Below, piece by piece: positions 9,202 through 17,044 of a stretch of DNA of 64,000 nucleotides. The DNA lies in contig NZ_CAMFHZ010000018.1 of NCBI RefSeq assembly GCF_945952435.1, positions 1-64,000 of the forward strand, given 5' to 3'. Numbering within the stretch: the stretch's first letter is position 1; each line of letters opens with the position of its first letter. The position numbers and the translations under genes are program-made. The notes beneath the pieces were generated by a model. That model was not told the DNA's origin and did not search any database. It saw nothing but the letters and a program-made list of their open reading frames with translations. Source of the DNA: an uncultured Microbacterium sp. GTDB lineage: Bacteria > Actinomycetota > Actinomycetes > Actinomycetales > Microbacteriaceae.

Positions 9202-9282
9202 TGAACGCTGATTCAAGAGCGTTAAGGTTCGTGTGTCAAGCAATGCAAAGGAATCTGTGTCAATATCTTGAACAAGCGTTCA
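9202..9282. promoter_or_regulatory. two inverted copies of a TetR-type operator in the divergent promoter region
   Basis: Site 1 at 9202-9218 (plus strand) reads TGAACGCTGATTCAAGA. Site 2 at 9266-9282, read on the minus strand, is TGAACGCTTGTTCAAGA, identical at 15 of 17 bases. Each contains an imperfect palindrome TGAAC-N4-RTTCA, and centres are about 67 bases apart. A permease promoter on the minus strand, TTGACA (9234-9239) and TTGAAT (9211-9216) with 17-base spacing, has its -10 inside site 1. Site 2 sits 18 bases before the peptidase ATG, over its presumed promoter. The TetR protein encoded downstream of the permease is the natural binder; this is inference. Confidence 0.7.
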
Positions 9283-9299
9283 GAGTTGATCGGAGCATC

Positions 9300-10463
9300 A
9301 TGACGACAGAGCCTGCCCGCCCCTCCCTCCGCCACGCCCGCGTACGGGCTCGCGATCTGGGCGTGGTCTTCGAGGGTGAACCGGGTCCGCTCGACGCCCT
9401 CACCGACGTCCCGGGAGTCGAGGTCGGAATGACGACCCTGATCGAGGGCGACGGCCCCCATGCCGTGCGCAGCGGCGTCACCGCGATCCTGCCGCGCGGC
9501 CGCGACGGCGTCGGCGATGCCTGCGCCGCGGCGGTGCACTCCTTCAATGGGAACGGCGAGCTGACCGGACGGAGCTGGATCGACGAATCTGGATCGCTCG
9601 GGCTGCCGATCGCGCTCACGAACTCGCATGCGGTCGGATCCGTGCACGCCGGCGTGGACTCCTGGATCGCGCGGCACGCACCGTCGCTCTCGGCGCAGTG
9701 GCTGCTGCCGGTCGTGGGGGAGACCTGGGACGGGTACCTCAACGACATCAACGGTGCGCACGTGCGTCCCGAGCACGCGATCCAGGCGATCGACGCCGCG
9801 ACCGGGGGCCCCGTCCCCGAGGGGAACGTGGGGGGAGGCACCGGCATGAACTGCTACGGATTCAAGGGGGGCACGGGCACGGCGTCCCGGATCGTGCGTC
9901 ACGGCGCGGACGCGTACGTGGTCGCCGCGCTCGTCCAGGCGAACTTCGGTGCGCGCCACGAGCTGCACCTGGGCGGCATCCCCCTCGGATCCGAGAGCGC
10001 GGCGCCGAACCCGATGGAGGAGTCGGACTGGTTCGCGCGGGAGCGAGCGGGCGCGACCGCGCCGGGCGGGGCAGGATCCGCGATCGTCGTCATCGCCACG
10101 AACGCCCCGCTGCTGCCGGGACAGTGCGCGGCGCTCGCCCGCCGCGGCGCGCTCGGGCTGGGTCGCAGCGGCACCGCCGGCAGTCACTTCTCCGGCGACA
10201 TCGTGCTCGCCTTCTCGACCGCCAATCCCGGCGCGCTCGCCTCCGTGTTCCCGACGGACGAGGAGGCCGGTTACGACACCCTGCGGTTCGTGCCCTGGGG
10301 GCGGATGGATCCGTTCCTCACCGCCGCCGTCCAGGCCGTCGACGAGGCCGTCTGGAACGCTCTCGTGGCGGCCGAGGACATGGTGGGGCGGGCGGGACAC
10401 AGGAGCCCCGCACTGCCGCACGAGGAGATCCGCGCGGTCGCGGCGCGACTCGCGGCGCGCTGA
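9300..10463 (+). CDS. P1 family peptidase (DmpA/BapA-type aminopeptidase)
   Basis: A 387-residue Ntn-hydrolase of the DmpA family (MEROPS S58). These enzymes make themselves active by cutting between a Gly and a Ser, whose new N-terminal Ser is the nucleophile. The expected site is visible as AGSAIVVIATNAPLLPG, placing the cut at Gly259-Ser260. Other family motifs are LTDVPGVEVGMTT near residue 37, NSHAVGSV near residue 105, GGGTGMNCYGFKGGTGTASR near residue 178 and SGDIVLAFSTAN near residue 300. Relatives remove N-terminal D- or L-amino acids, amino-acid amides or beta-amino acids. No signal peptide is seen. The start ATG at 9300 is chosen because translation upstream of it crosses the operators and antisense permease sequence. 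It is divergent from the permease-TetR operon. Confidence 0.88.
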   Translation: MTTEPARPSLRHARVRARDLGVVFEGEPGPLDALTDVPGVEVGMTTLIEGDGPHAVRSGVTAILPRGRDGVGDACAAAVHSFNGNGELTGRSWIDESGSLGLPIALTNSHAVGSVHAGVDSWIARHAPSLSAQWLLPVVGETWDGYLNDINGAHVRPEHAIQAIDAATGGPVPEGNVGGGTGMNCYGFKGGTGTASRIVRHGADAYVVAALVQANFGARHELHLGGIPLGSESAAPNPMEESDWFARERAGATAPGGAGSAIVVIATNAPLLPGQCAALARRGALGLGRSGTAGSHFSGDIVLAFSTANPGALASVFPTDEEAGYDTLRFVPWGRMDPFLTAAVQAVDEAVWNALVAAEDMVGRAGHRSPALPHEEIRAVAARLAAR

Positions 10464-10540
10464 GCGGCCACGGGGACCGTCCGGACAGAATGGGATCCGC
10501 CGGCCGTCGCGACCGTCGACGGGGGCGGAGGGCGGTACGC

Positions 10541-10972
10541 ATGACCGACTACGAGGTGGCGAGCATCGGCGCACTCGACCAGTGGCGGGCCTTCCACGGA
10601 GGCTTCGACGCGGCCCGTGCGCGCGACGGTCGACGGGTCGTCGACCATGAGCTCACGATGCAGTACCTGGGGATGACGGCGAACGCGCTGGTGCCGGGGG
10701 AGGAAGCCGGCTACTGGCACACGCACGCACGGATCGAGGAGCTCTACGTGTTCCTCGAGGGCCGTGGCCAGATGGGCGTCGGCGACGACGTCGTCGAGGT
10801 CGGCCCAGGAACGGTCGTGCGGATCGGCCAGGGCGTTCCACGCACCTGGCGAGCGCTGCCCGACAGCCCGGGCGAACTGCGCTGGCTGTGCATCCGCGCC
10901 GGCGGAGAGCAGCTCCCGCATCTGCCCGACGACAGCGCACGCCTTCCCGAGCGCCCGATGCCGTGGTCCTGA
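10541..10972 (+). CDS. cupin domain-containing protein
   Basis: A 143-residue single-cupin protein. The two conserved motifs are present: G-x5-HxH-x3/4-E as EEAGYWHTHARIEELYVFLEG near residues 46-66 (written across two segments in the protein), and a second motif GPGTVVRIGQGVPRTWRALP near residues 88-107, where the usual histidine is not obvious. The first motif gives two histidines and a glutamate for a metal. The function is unknown; such proteins include small isomerases, dioxygenases and sugar-binding proteins. It starts 77 bases after the peptidase stop, on the same strand, so it may be read through from that promoter. Confidence 0.75.
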   Translation: MTDYEVASIGALDQWRAFHGGFDAARARDGRRVVDHELTMQYLGMTANALVPGEEAGYWHTHARIEELYVFLEGRGQMGVGDDVVEVGPGTVVRIGQGVPRTWRALPDSPGELRWLCIRAGGEQLPHLPDDSARLPERPMPWS

Positions 10973-11025
10973 CGCGCCGTGCCCGACGCCGACCCACCGC
11001 GGCGGGGGCGTGACAGTCTGGACCC

Positions 11026-12066
11026 ATGACCGACGAGATCCTCTCCCCGGCGCTGCGAGCCGAGATCAACACCGTCCTCGACGATGCGGGGGTGCACGCG
11101 GACCGGCGTCTGGTGATGCGGATGCTGCAGACGGCGGTGCTCCTCGGCGAGGACGGCACGGATCGGCTGGATCTGAAGATCGCCTCGGCCGCGCTCAGCG
11201 AGATGCGCGACGCCTTCCGCCTCTTCGCGCCGTATCGCGACGTGCCCAAGGTCACCGTCTTCGGATCCGCGCGCACGGCGCCGAAGGATCCGCTCTACAT
11301 CCAGGCGCGCGACGTCGCCGCCGCACTGGCCGCAGAGGGGTGGATGGTGGTCACGGGCGCGGGGCCGGGCATCATGCAGGCCGCCGCGGAGGGGGCGGGA
11401 CCGGCGCTGTCGCTCGGCGTCTCGATCCGCCTGCCGTTCGAGGAGAAGGCCAACGCGACGGTCAACGAGCAGGAGCACGTGGTCGCGATGAAGTACTTCT
11501 TCACCCGCAAGCTCATGCTGATCAAGGAGTCCAGCGGCTTCATCTGCCTGCCCGGCGGCTTCGGCACGCTGGACGAGATGTTCGAGCTGCTCACCCTGCA
11601 GCAGACAGGGAAGGCGGAGCCGACGCCGATCGTGCTGCTGGATCAGCCGGGGGGCCGCTTCTGGCGGGGACTCGAGCGCTTCGTGCAGCAGGACCTCGCG
11701 CCCGCAGGGGTCATCTCGCCGGGTGACTTCGACCGGGTGCTCATCACGGACTCCGTGGACGAGGCGGTGAGCGCGATCACCGGCTTCTGGCGCAACTACG
11801 CCTCCCTGCGCTGGGTCGGCGACCGGCTCGTGCTGCGGCTGCGCTCTGCCCCCACCGACGCCGAGATCGCCGCCCTGAACGAACGCTTCGGGGACTTGCT
11901 CAGCCGGGGGAGGATCGAGCGGACGGAGCCGCTGGCGATCGAGGTGTCCGACAAGGACGAACTCGAACGTCCGCGTCTCGTGCTGCACCTGGAGCAGCGC
12001 TCGGTGGGCGGTCTTTTCCGCCTCATCGGTGCGGTCAACGCCCTCGCCTCGGCGCCGAAGGACTGA
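11026..12066 (+). CDS. LOG family (TIGR00730-type) Rossmann-fold nucleotide-binding protein
   Basis: A 346-residue protein whose central domain (about residues 75-230) is of the LOG/lysine decarboxylase-like family: [11 protein letters not shown] near 77, [20 protein letters not shown] near 105-124, and the signature [15 protein letters not shown] near residue 178. LOG proteins release free cytokinin-like bases from nucleotide 5'-monophosphates, and bacterial members act as nucleotide phosphoribohydrolases. The extra 75 N-terminal and 110 C-terminal residues are longer than plain LOG proteins and resemble the long actinobacterial version. It stands where rimP is usually found, directly before nusA. 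A CAGTCT sequence six bases before the ATG suggests a weak leaderless promoter. Confidence 0.75.
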   Translation: MTDEILSPALRAEINTVLDDAGVHADRRLVMRMLQTAVLLGEDGTDRLDLKIASAALSEMRDAFRLFAPYRDVPKVTVFGSARTAPKDPLYIQARDVAAALAAEGWMVVTGAGPGIMQAAAEGAGPALSLGVSIRLPFEEKANATVNEQEHVVAMKYFFTRKLMLIKESSGFICLPGGFGTLDEMFELLTLQQTGKAEPTPIVLLDQPGGRFWRGLERFVQQDLAPAGVISPGDFDRVLITDSVDEAVSAITGFWRNYASLRWVGDRLVLRLRSAPTDAEIAALNERFGDLLSRGRIERTEPLAIEVSDKDELERPRLVLHLEQRSVGGLFRLIGAVNALASAPKD

Positions 12067-12209
12067 CTCTCCGCCGGACGGACGGCGCGCGGTGCGGACG
12101 GCACGCGCGGACGGCCGCGATGGCACCCGTGCCGCCGACCAAGGTATCGTTGTACGGATGTCGTGCGTGCTGCATGCGCCGACGAGAGCTGAACAGGGAG
12201 GCCGCCGCC

Positions 12210-13196
12210 ATGGATATCGATCTCGGATTGCTGCGCACGATCGAGCGTGAGAAGGAGATCCCCTTCGACGAACTCGTCGCGATCATCGAGCAGGCCGTCC
12301 TCACCGCCTACGCGAAGCACGACTCCGTCGACGGCTCGCTCACCGAGGGCGCCCGCGTCGACCTCGACCGCAAGACGGGCCACGTCGCCGTGATGATCCC
12401 CGTCCGCGACGACGAGGGCGTGGTCATCGGCGAGGAGGACGCGACGCCGGACGACTTCGGCCGGATCGCGGCGTTCGCCGCCAAGCAGGTCATCAGCCAG
12501 CGCCTGCGCGACATCGCGGACGAGGCGGTGCTCGGCGAGTTCCGCGGCAAGGAGGGCGACATCATCGCCGGCGTCATCCAGCAGGGGCCCAACCCGCGGA
12601 TGATCCACGTCGATCTCGGATCGGTCGAGGCGATCCTCCCGCCGGAGGAGCAGGTCCCCGGCGAGGAGTACGCCCACGGATCGAGGATCCGCGTCTACGT
12701 CACCTCGGTCGGCAAGGGCGCCAAGGGCCCGGCGATCACCGTGTCCCGCACGCACCCCGGCCTCGTCCGCAAGCTCTTCGCGCTGGAGGTCCCCGAGATC
12801 GCGGCGGGCCTCGTCGAGATCGTCGCGCTCGCCCGGGAGGCGGGGCACCGCACCAAGATCGCGGTCAAGGCCAACGACCCGTCCATCAACGCGAAGGGTG
12901 CGTGCATCGGCGAGATGGGCCGGCGCGTCCGGGCCGTCACCGAGGAGCTGGCCGGGGAGAAGATCGACATCGTCGACTACAACGCGGATCTGGCGACCTT
13001 CGTCGCGCACGCGCTCTCTCCGGCGAAGGTGACCAGCTCCTTCGTCCTCGACGCGGGTACCAAGGCCGTGCGCGCCCTCGTGCCGGACTACCAGCTCTCC
13101 CTCGCGATCGGCAAGGAGGGGCAGAACGCCCGTCTCGCTGCCAAGCTGACGGGTGCCAAGATCGACATCCAGCCGGACTCGGTGCTCGAGTCCTGA
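12210..13196 (+). CDS. nusA: transcription termination/antitermination factor NusA
   Basis: A 328-residue NusA. The RNA polymerase-binding N-terminal domain (residues 1-105) begins [20 protein letters not shown]; an S1 domain follows at about 110-180 with [20 protein letters not shown]; two KH domains occupy 185-328, the second ending in [20 protein letters not shown]. The acidic repeats of E. coli NusA are absent, as in other actinobacteria. NusA binds RNA polymerase and nascent RNA and modulates pausing, termination and rRNA antitermination. The start ATG at 12210 is preceded by AGGGAGG at 12194-12200; a -10-like TATCGT upstream near 12148 suggests a short leader. It is followed by ylxR and infB in the same direction. 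No rimP gene precedes it. Confidence 0.96.
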   Translation: MDIDLGLLRTIEREKEIPFDELVAIIEQAVLTAYAKHDSVDGSLTEGARVDLDRKTGHVAVMIPVRDDEGVVIGEEDATPDDFGRIAAFAAKQVISQRLRDIADEAVLGEFRGKEGDIIAGVIQQGPNPRMIHVDLGSVEAILPPEEQVPGEEYAHGSRIRVYVTSVGKGAKGPAITVSRTHPGLVRKLFALEVPEIAAGLVEIVALAREAGHRTKIAVKANDPSINAKGACIGEMGRRVRAVTEELAGEKIDIVDYNADLATFVAHALSPAKVTSSFVLDAGTKAVRALVPDYQLSLAIGKEGQNARLAAKLTGAKIDIQPDSVLES

Positions 13197-13256
13197 GCGC
13201 GCCGGGGCCGGCCTCCGCGGGGGCCGCGCACCGGTTCTCCAGATCCGAGGTGTAGG

Positions 13257-13547
13257 ATGGAAACCGTACGAACGTGTGTCGGATGCCGCGCTCGTGCATC
13301 TCGTGCCTCCCTGCTCAGGGTGGTCATCCGGAACGGTGAACTCGTCTTCGACGAGCGAGCCGCGCTGCCGGGACGGGGTGCGTGGGTGCATCCGTCGCCG
13401 GAGTGCGTGGACACCGCTCTGCGGCGACGCGCCTTCACCCGTGCGCTCCGTGTGTCCTTTGCTCTGGGCTTCCCGGAAGCGGAGAACACGCAGACCCTCG
13501 AGAAACGGCTGAACGGCTATGGAAACAAAGTGAACGGCTCGAAATGA
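13257..13547 (+). CDS. ylxR: YlxR family RNA-binding protein
   Basis: A 96-residue basic protein with the YlxR fold. The N-terminal [20 protein letters not shown] and the motif [20 protein letters not shown] (residues 41-60; canonical GRGAYVC) identify it. YlxR proteins lie between nusA and infB in most Gram-positive bacteria; in Bacillus it has been linked to regulation of many genes, and binding to RNase P RNA or protein has been proposed in related species. The Cys that usually follows GRGAYV is His here. It starts 60 bases after nusA and is followed by infB after 61 bases, so it is part of the nusA-infB operon. Confidence 0.9.
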   Translation: METVRTCVGCRARASRASLLRVVIRNGELVFDERAALPGRGAWVHPSPECVDTALRRRAFTRALRVSFALGFPEAENTQTLEKRLNGYGNKVNGSK

Positions 13548-13608
13548 GACCCGTCCGCGACTAGTGGTCTGCCCTGCCAGGGCGGATCGACCCCCTGACA
13601 GGAGAATT

Positions 13609-16365
13609 GTGGCTGGTAAACCACGCGTGCACGAGATCGCCGCCGAACTCGGCGTCGACAGCAAGTTCGCACTCGCGAAGCTCAAGGAGCTCGGCGAGTT
13701 CGTGAAGTCCCCCTCATCCACGATCGAGCCCCCGGTCGCGCGGAAGCTCCGCGCCGCCATCGAGGCCGACAAGCCGGCGTCCGCCGCGCCCGCGAAGCAG
13801 GACGCTCCTGCCGCGAAGTCCGGCGCCGCCCGCAGCACCACCGCGACCCCGGGTCCGAAGCCCGGTCCCAAGGCGCCGACCCCCGGTCCCAAGCCGGGGC
13901 CCGCCGCGCCGGCCGCTCCGGCCGAGGCACCCGTAGCGGAGACCCCCGCCGCACCGGCCGCACCCGCGGCCCCGGCGGCGGAGACGTCCTCCGCGCCCAA
14001 GCCCGGCGGATCCTCGGCCCCTCGTCCTGGCGCACCGCGTCCGGGCAACAACCCGTTCTCGTCCCAGCAGGGGATGGGCCAGCGTCCCGCCGGCCCGCGT
14101 CCGGGCAACAACCCGTTCGCCTCCCAGCAGGGCATGGGACAGCGTCCCACCCCGGGCAACATCCCCCGTCCGCAGGCACCCCGACCGGGATCCCCGCGGA
14201 TCGGCGCACCGCGTCCGGGACAGGGCGGCCGTCCCGGTCGTCCGGGCCAGGGCGGCGGCCGTCCCGGCGCTCCGTTCCAGCAGCGCACCGGAGGCCCGGG
14301 ACGTCCCGGCGGCGCCGGCGCGGGCGGCGGCTTCCAGCGTCCCGGCGGTGCTCCGGCCGGCGGTTTCGCCGGTCGTCCCGGCGGAGGCGGCGGCCGCGGC
14401 CGTGGCCCCGGCGGTGGCACCGCTGGCGCCTTCGGAAAGGGCGGCGGCAAGAGCAAGCAGCGCAAGTCGCGGCGGGCGAAGCGGCAAGAGTTCGAGATGC
14501 GGTCGGCGCCGGTCGTCGGCGGCGTCAACGTCTCGAAGGGCAACGGCGAGATCATCCGTCTGCGCCGTGGCGCATCGATCGCCGACTTCGCGGACAAGCT
14601 CGAGGCGCTGAACGGTTACACGGTCCAGCCCGGAACGCTCGTCACGATCCTGTTCAACCTCGGCGAGATGGCCACGGCGACGGAGTCGCTGGACGAGGCC
14701 ACGTTCGAGGTGCTCGGTGCCGAGCTCGGCTACAAGATCCAGATGGTCTCGCCCGAGGACGAGGACAAGGAGCTCCTCGAGGGCTTCGGTCTCGACCTCG
14801 AGGCCGAGCTGGAGGCGGAGAGCGAGGACGACCTCGAGATCCGTCCTCCGGTGGTCACCGTCATGGGCCACGTCGACCACGGTAAGACCCGACTGCTCGA
14901 CGCGATCCGCCAGACCAACGTCATCGAGGGCGAGGCCGGCGGCATCACGCAGCACATCGGTGCCTACCAGGTGTGGACCGAGCACGACGGCATCGAGCGT
15001 GCGATCACCTTCATCGACACCCCGGGTCACGAGGCGTTCACCGCCATGCGTGCCCGTGGTGCGCAGGTGACCGACATCGCGATCCTCGTGGTCGCGGCCG
15101 ACGACGGCATCATGCCGCAGACGGTCGAGGCGCTCAACCACGCCCAGGCGGCGAACGTGCCGATCGTGGTCGCGGTCAACAAGGTCGACAAGCCCGAAGC
15201 GAACCCCGCCAAGGTGCGCCAGCAGCTCACCGAGTACGGTCTGGTCGCCGAGGAGTACGGCGGGGACGTCCTCTTCGTGGACGTCTCGGCGCGGGCGAAC
15301 ACCGGCATCCAGGAGCTCCTGGACGCGGTCCTGCTCACGGCGGACGCCGGGCTCGACCTCACGGCCAACCCGAACAAGGCCGCGCGAGGCATCGCCATCG
15401 AGGCGAAGCTGGACAAGGGCCGCGGCTCGGTCGCGACCGTGCTCATCCAGTCCGGAACGCTGCACATCGGTGACGCGATCGTCGCAGGCACGGCCTACGG
15501 CCGCGTCCGCGCCATGATCGACGAGAACGGCGACGCGGTCGAGGCCGCGGCCCCGTCCCGCCCGGTGCAGGTGCAGGGACTCAACTCGGTCCCGCGCGCC
15601 GGCGATGTCTTCATCGTCACCGAGGAAGACCGCATGGCCCGGCAGATCGCGGAGAAGCGCGAAGCCGTGGAGCGCAACGCCCAGCTGGCCAAGGCCCGCA
15701 AGCGCATCTCGCTCGAGGACTTCACCCGTGCTCTCGAAGAGGGCAAGGTCGAGACGCTCAACCTCATCATCAAGGGCGACGTCTCCGGTGCCGTCGAGGC
15801 GCTGGAGGAGTCGCTGCTCAAGATCGAGGTCGACGACTCGGTGCAGCTGCGCATCATCCACCGCGGTGTGGGCGCGATCACCGAGAGCGACGTGAACCTG
15901 GCGACGATCGACAACGCGATCATCGTGGGCTTCAACGTGCGTCCCGACACCAAGGCCCGCGAGGCCGCGTCGCGCGAAGGCGTGGACGTCCGCTTCTACT
16001 CGGTCATCTACAACGCGATCGACGAGATCGAGAACTCCCTCAAGGGCATGCTCAAGCCGGAGTTCGAAGAGGTCCAGTCGGGTGTCGCCGAGATCCGCGA
16101 GGTGTTCCGCTCCTCGAAGTTCGGCAACATCGCCGGTGTCATCGTGCGGTCGGGGACGATCACGCGCAACGCCAAGGCGCGCGTCATCCGCGACGGCGTC
16201 GTCATCGCCGATGGCCTGGCCATCGAGTCGCTGCGCCGCTTCAAGGACGACGTCACCGAGGTCCGCACGGACTTCGAGGCCGGTATCGGTCTGGGCAAGT
16301 ACAACGACATCCAGGTGGGCGACGAGATCGAGACCACCGAGATGGTGGAGAAGCCGCGGGGCTGA
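13609..16365 (+). CDS. infB: translation initiation factor IF-2
   Basis: A 918-residue IF-2. The N-terminus has an IF2_N helix-turn domain ([20 protein letters not shown]), then a low-complexity Pro/Gly/Ala-rich linker of about 240 residues with a 20-residue tandem repeat, then a basic patch [16 protein letters not shown] and a second IF2_N domain. The GTPase domain starts near residue 415 with [19 protein letters not shown] (P-loop 420-427), DTPGHEAF and NKVDK. The rest forms domains II-IV, which bind fMet-tRNA. The start is GTG at 13609, with AGGAGA ending three bases before it; the upstream in-frame codons have no ribosome site. IF-2 delivers initiator tRNA to the 30S subunit. Confidence 0.97.
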   Translation: MAGKPRVHEIAAELGVDSKFALAKLKELGEFVKSPSSTIEPPVARKLRAAIEADKPASAAPAKQDAPAAKSGAARSTTATPGPKPGPKAPTPGPKPGPAAPAAPAEAPVAETPAAPAAPAAPAAETSSAPKPGGSSAPRPGAPRPGNNPFSSQQGMGQRPAGPRPGNNPFASQQGMGQRPTPGNIPRPQAPRPGSPRIGAPRPGQGGRPGRPGQGGGRPGAPFQQRTGGPGRPGGAGAGGGFQRPGGAPAGGFAGRPGGGGGRGRGPGGGTAGAFGKGGGKSKQRKSRRAKRQEFEMRSAPVVGGVNVSKGNGEIIRLRRGASIADFADKLEALNGYTVQPGTLVTILFNLGEMATATESLDEATFEVLGAELGYKIQMVSPEDEDKELLEGFGLDLEAELEAESEDDLEIRPPVVTVMGHVDHGKTRLLDAIRQTNVIEGEAGGITQHIGAYQVWTEHDGIERAITFIDTPGHEAFTAMRARGAQVTDIAILVVAADDGIMPQTVEALNHAQAANVPIVVAVNKVDKPEANPAKVRQQLTEYGLVAEEYGGDVLFVDVSARANTGIQELLDAVLLTADAGLDLTANPNKAARGIAIEAKLDKGRGSVATVLIQSGTLHIGDAIVAGTAYGRVRAMIDENGDAVEAAAPSRPVQVQGLNSVPRAGDVFIVTEEDRMARQIAEKREAVERNAQLAKARKRISLEDFTRALEEGKVETLNLIIKGDVSGAVEALEESLLKIEVDDSVQLRIIHRGVGAITESDVNLATIDNAIIVGFNVRPDTKAREAASREGVDVRFYSVIYNAIDEIENSLKGMLKPEFEEVQSGVAEIREVFRSSKFGNIAGVIVRSGTITRNAKARVIRDGVVIADGLAIESLRRFKDDVTEVRTDFEAGIGLGKYNDIQVGDEIETTEMVEKPRG
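14035..14154 (+). repeat. 60-bp tandem repeat inside infB linker
   Basis: Two head-to-tail units of exactly 60 bases (14035-14094 and 14095-14154) encode [20 protein letters not shown] and [20 protein letters not shown]. Only a few bases differ, mostly at third codon positions. The unit length keeps the reading frame, so copy number can change without breaking IF-2. Confidence 0.9.
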
Positions 16366-16380
16366 TCCGTATCCCGTTCC

Positions 16381-16464
16381 GCGACCTTGAGGTCGAACGC
16401 GCGGTCTTCTCGCCCTTGGGCGATGAGACCAGGCCAGAGCCGGCGCGTTCGACCTCACGGTCGC
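16381..16464. repeat. nested palindrome between infB and rbfA
   Basis: Two 22-base arms, 16381-16402 and 16443-16464, are reverse complements with one mismatch. Each arm contains its own small hairpin (CGACCT-TG-AGGTCG in the left arm; CGACCT-CA-CGGTCG in the right). Between them lies a third hairpin, GGTCTTCTCGCCC (16403-16415) and GGGCGATGAGACC (16418-16430), with two mismatches. The element starts 16 bases after the infB stop and ends 47 bases before the rbfA start. There is no T-run, so a plain intrinsic terminator is not obvious; it could be a REP-like element or an RNA processing site. Confidence 0.85.
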
Positions 16465-16511
16465 TGCACTCCGGGGATTGCCCGGGTGTCGATAAGAGAT
16501 AGGTTGTGGAC

Positions 16512-16943
16512 ATGGCCGGAGAACGACAGGCACGACTCGCGGATCGGATCCGCGTCATCCTGGCCGAGCGGCTCGAGAAGGGGTTGCGCGACCCGCGCCT
16601 CGGATTCGTCACGATCACCGATGTGCGCGTGACGGGCGACCTGCAGCACGCGAGCGTCTTCTACACCGTGCTCGGCACGGAGGAGGAGCGCGTCGCGTCC
16701 GGAGCTGCGCTGACGGCCGCCACGGGGCTGCTGCGCAAGGAGGTCGGCCGTCAGCTCGGCATCCGACTGGTTCCGACGCTCGAGTTCATCCCCGACGCAC
16801 TGCCGGAGAACGCCGACCACATCAGCGATCTGCTGCGTCAGGCGCGCGAGCGCGACCAGGAGGTGGCGAAGCTCGCCGCCTCCGGCTCGTACGCGGGCGA
16901 GGCCGATCCGTATCGCGAGGACGAGCAGCCCGAACAGAGCTGA
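16512..16943 (+). CDS. rbfA: 30S ribosome-binding factor RbfA
   Basis: A 143-residue RbfA with the KH-like fold: ADRIRVILAERLEKGLRDPR at the N-terminus, then LGFVTITDVRVTGDLQHASVFYTV, and LEFIPDALPENADHISDLLR near the end. RbfA binds the 30S subunit and helps mature the 5' end of 16S rRNA. The ATG at 16512 is preferred over the in-frame GTG at 16506 because the purine-rich AGAGATAGG at 16495-16503 is eight bases before the ATG but only two before the GTG. The C-terminal tail (YAGEADPYREDEQPEQS) is acidic. A hairpin terminator follows. Confidence 0.95.
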   Translation: MAGERQARLADRIRVILAERLEKGLRDPRLGFVTITDVRVTGDLQHASVFYTVLGTEEERVASGAALTAATGLLRKEVGRQLGIRLVPTLEFIPDALPENADHISDLLRQARERDQEVAKLAASGSYAGEADPYREDEQPEQS

Positions 16944-16965
16944 GTCGCACCCGTTCCGACCTCCG

Positions 16966-17006
16966 CGACGCCCCGGAAGCCGTCCTTCGGACGCTCCGGG
17001 GCGTCG
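16966..17006. terminator. terminator hairpin after rbfA
   Basis: Arms CGACGCCCCGGA (16966-16977) and TCCGGGGCGTCG (16995-17006) pair perfectly over 12 bp, with an inner CGTCC-TTC-GGACG hairpin (16981-16993) stacked in the loop. It ends the nusA-rbfA transcript and rules out a start at the GTG at 17006 for the next gene. Confidence 0.8.
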
Positions 17007-17044
17007 TGCTGCTACGATGCGGCGCACGCGCGACGAACGGCGCG

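Noticed and set aside
7539..9299. Upstream extension of the peptidase frame by more than 580 codons
   Set aside because: The extension is antisense to the permease, has a biased composition and crosses the operators; the family fold begins at the ATG at 9300.
13570..13582. Small palindrome GCCCTGCCAGGGC between ylxR and infB as a terminator
   Set aside because: Six-base arms with a one-base centre cannot form a stable RNA hairpin loop, and the genes are co-oriented in one operon.
17006..17044. GTG at 17006 as start of the LuxR-type gene
   Set aside because: It overlaps the right arm of the rbfA terminator hairpin, and a TACGAT -10-like sequence lies downstream of it.
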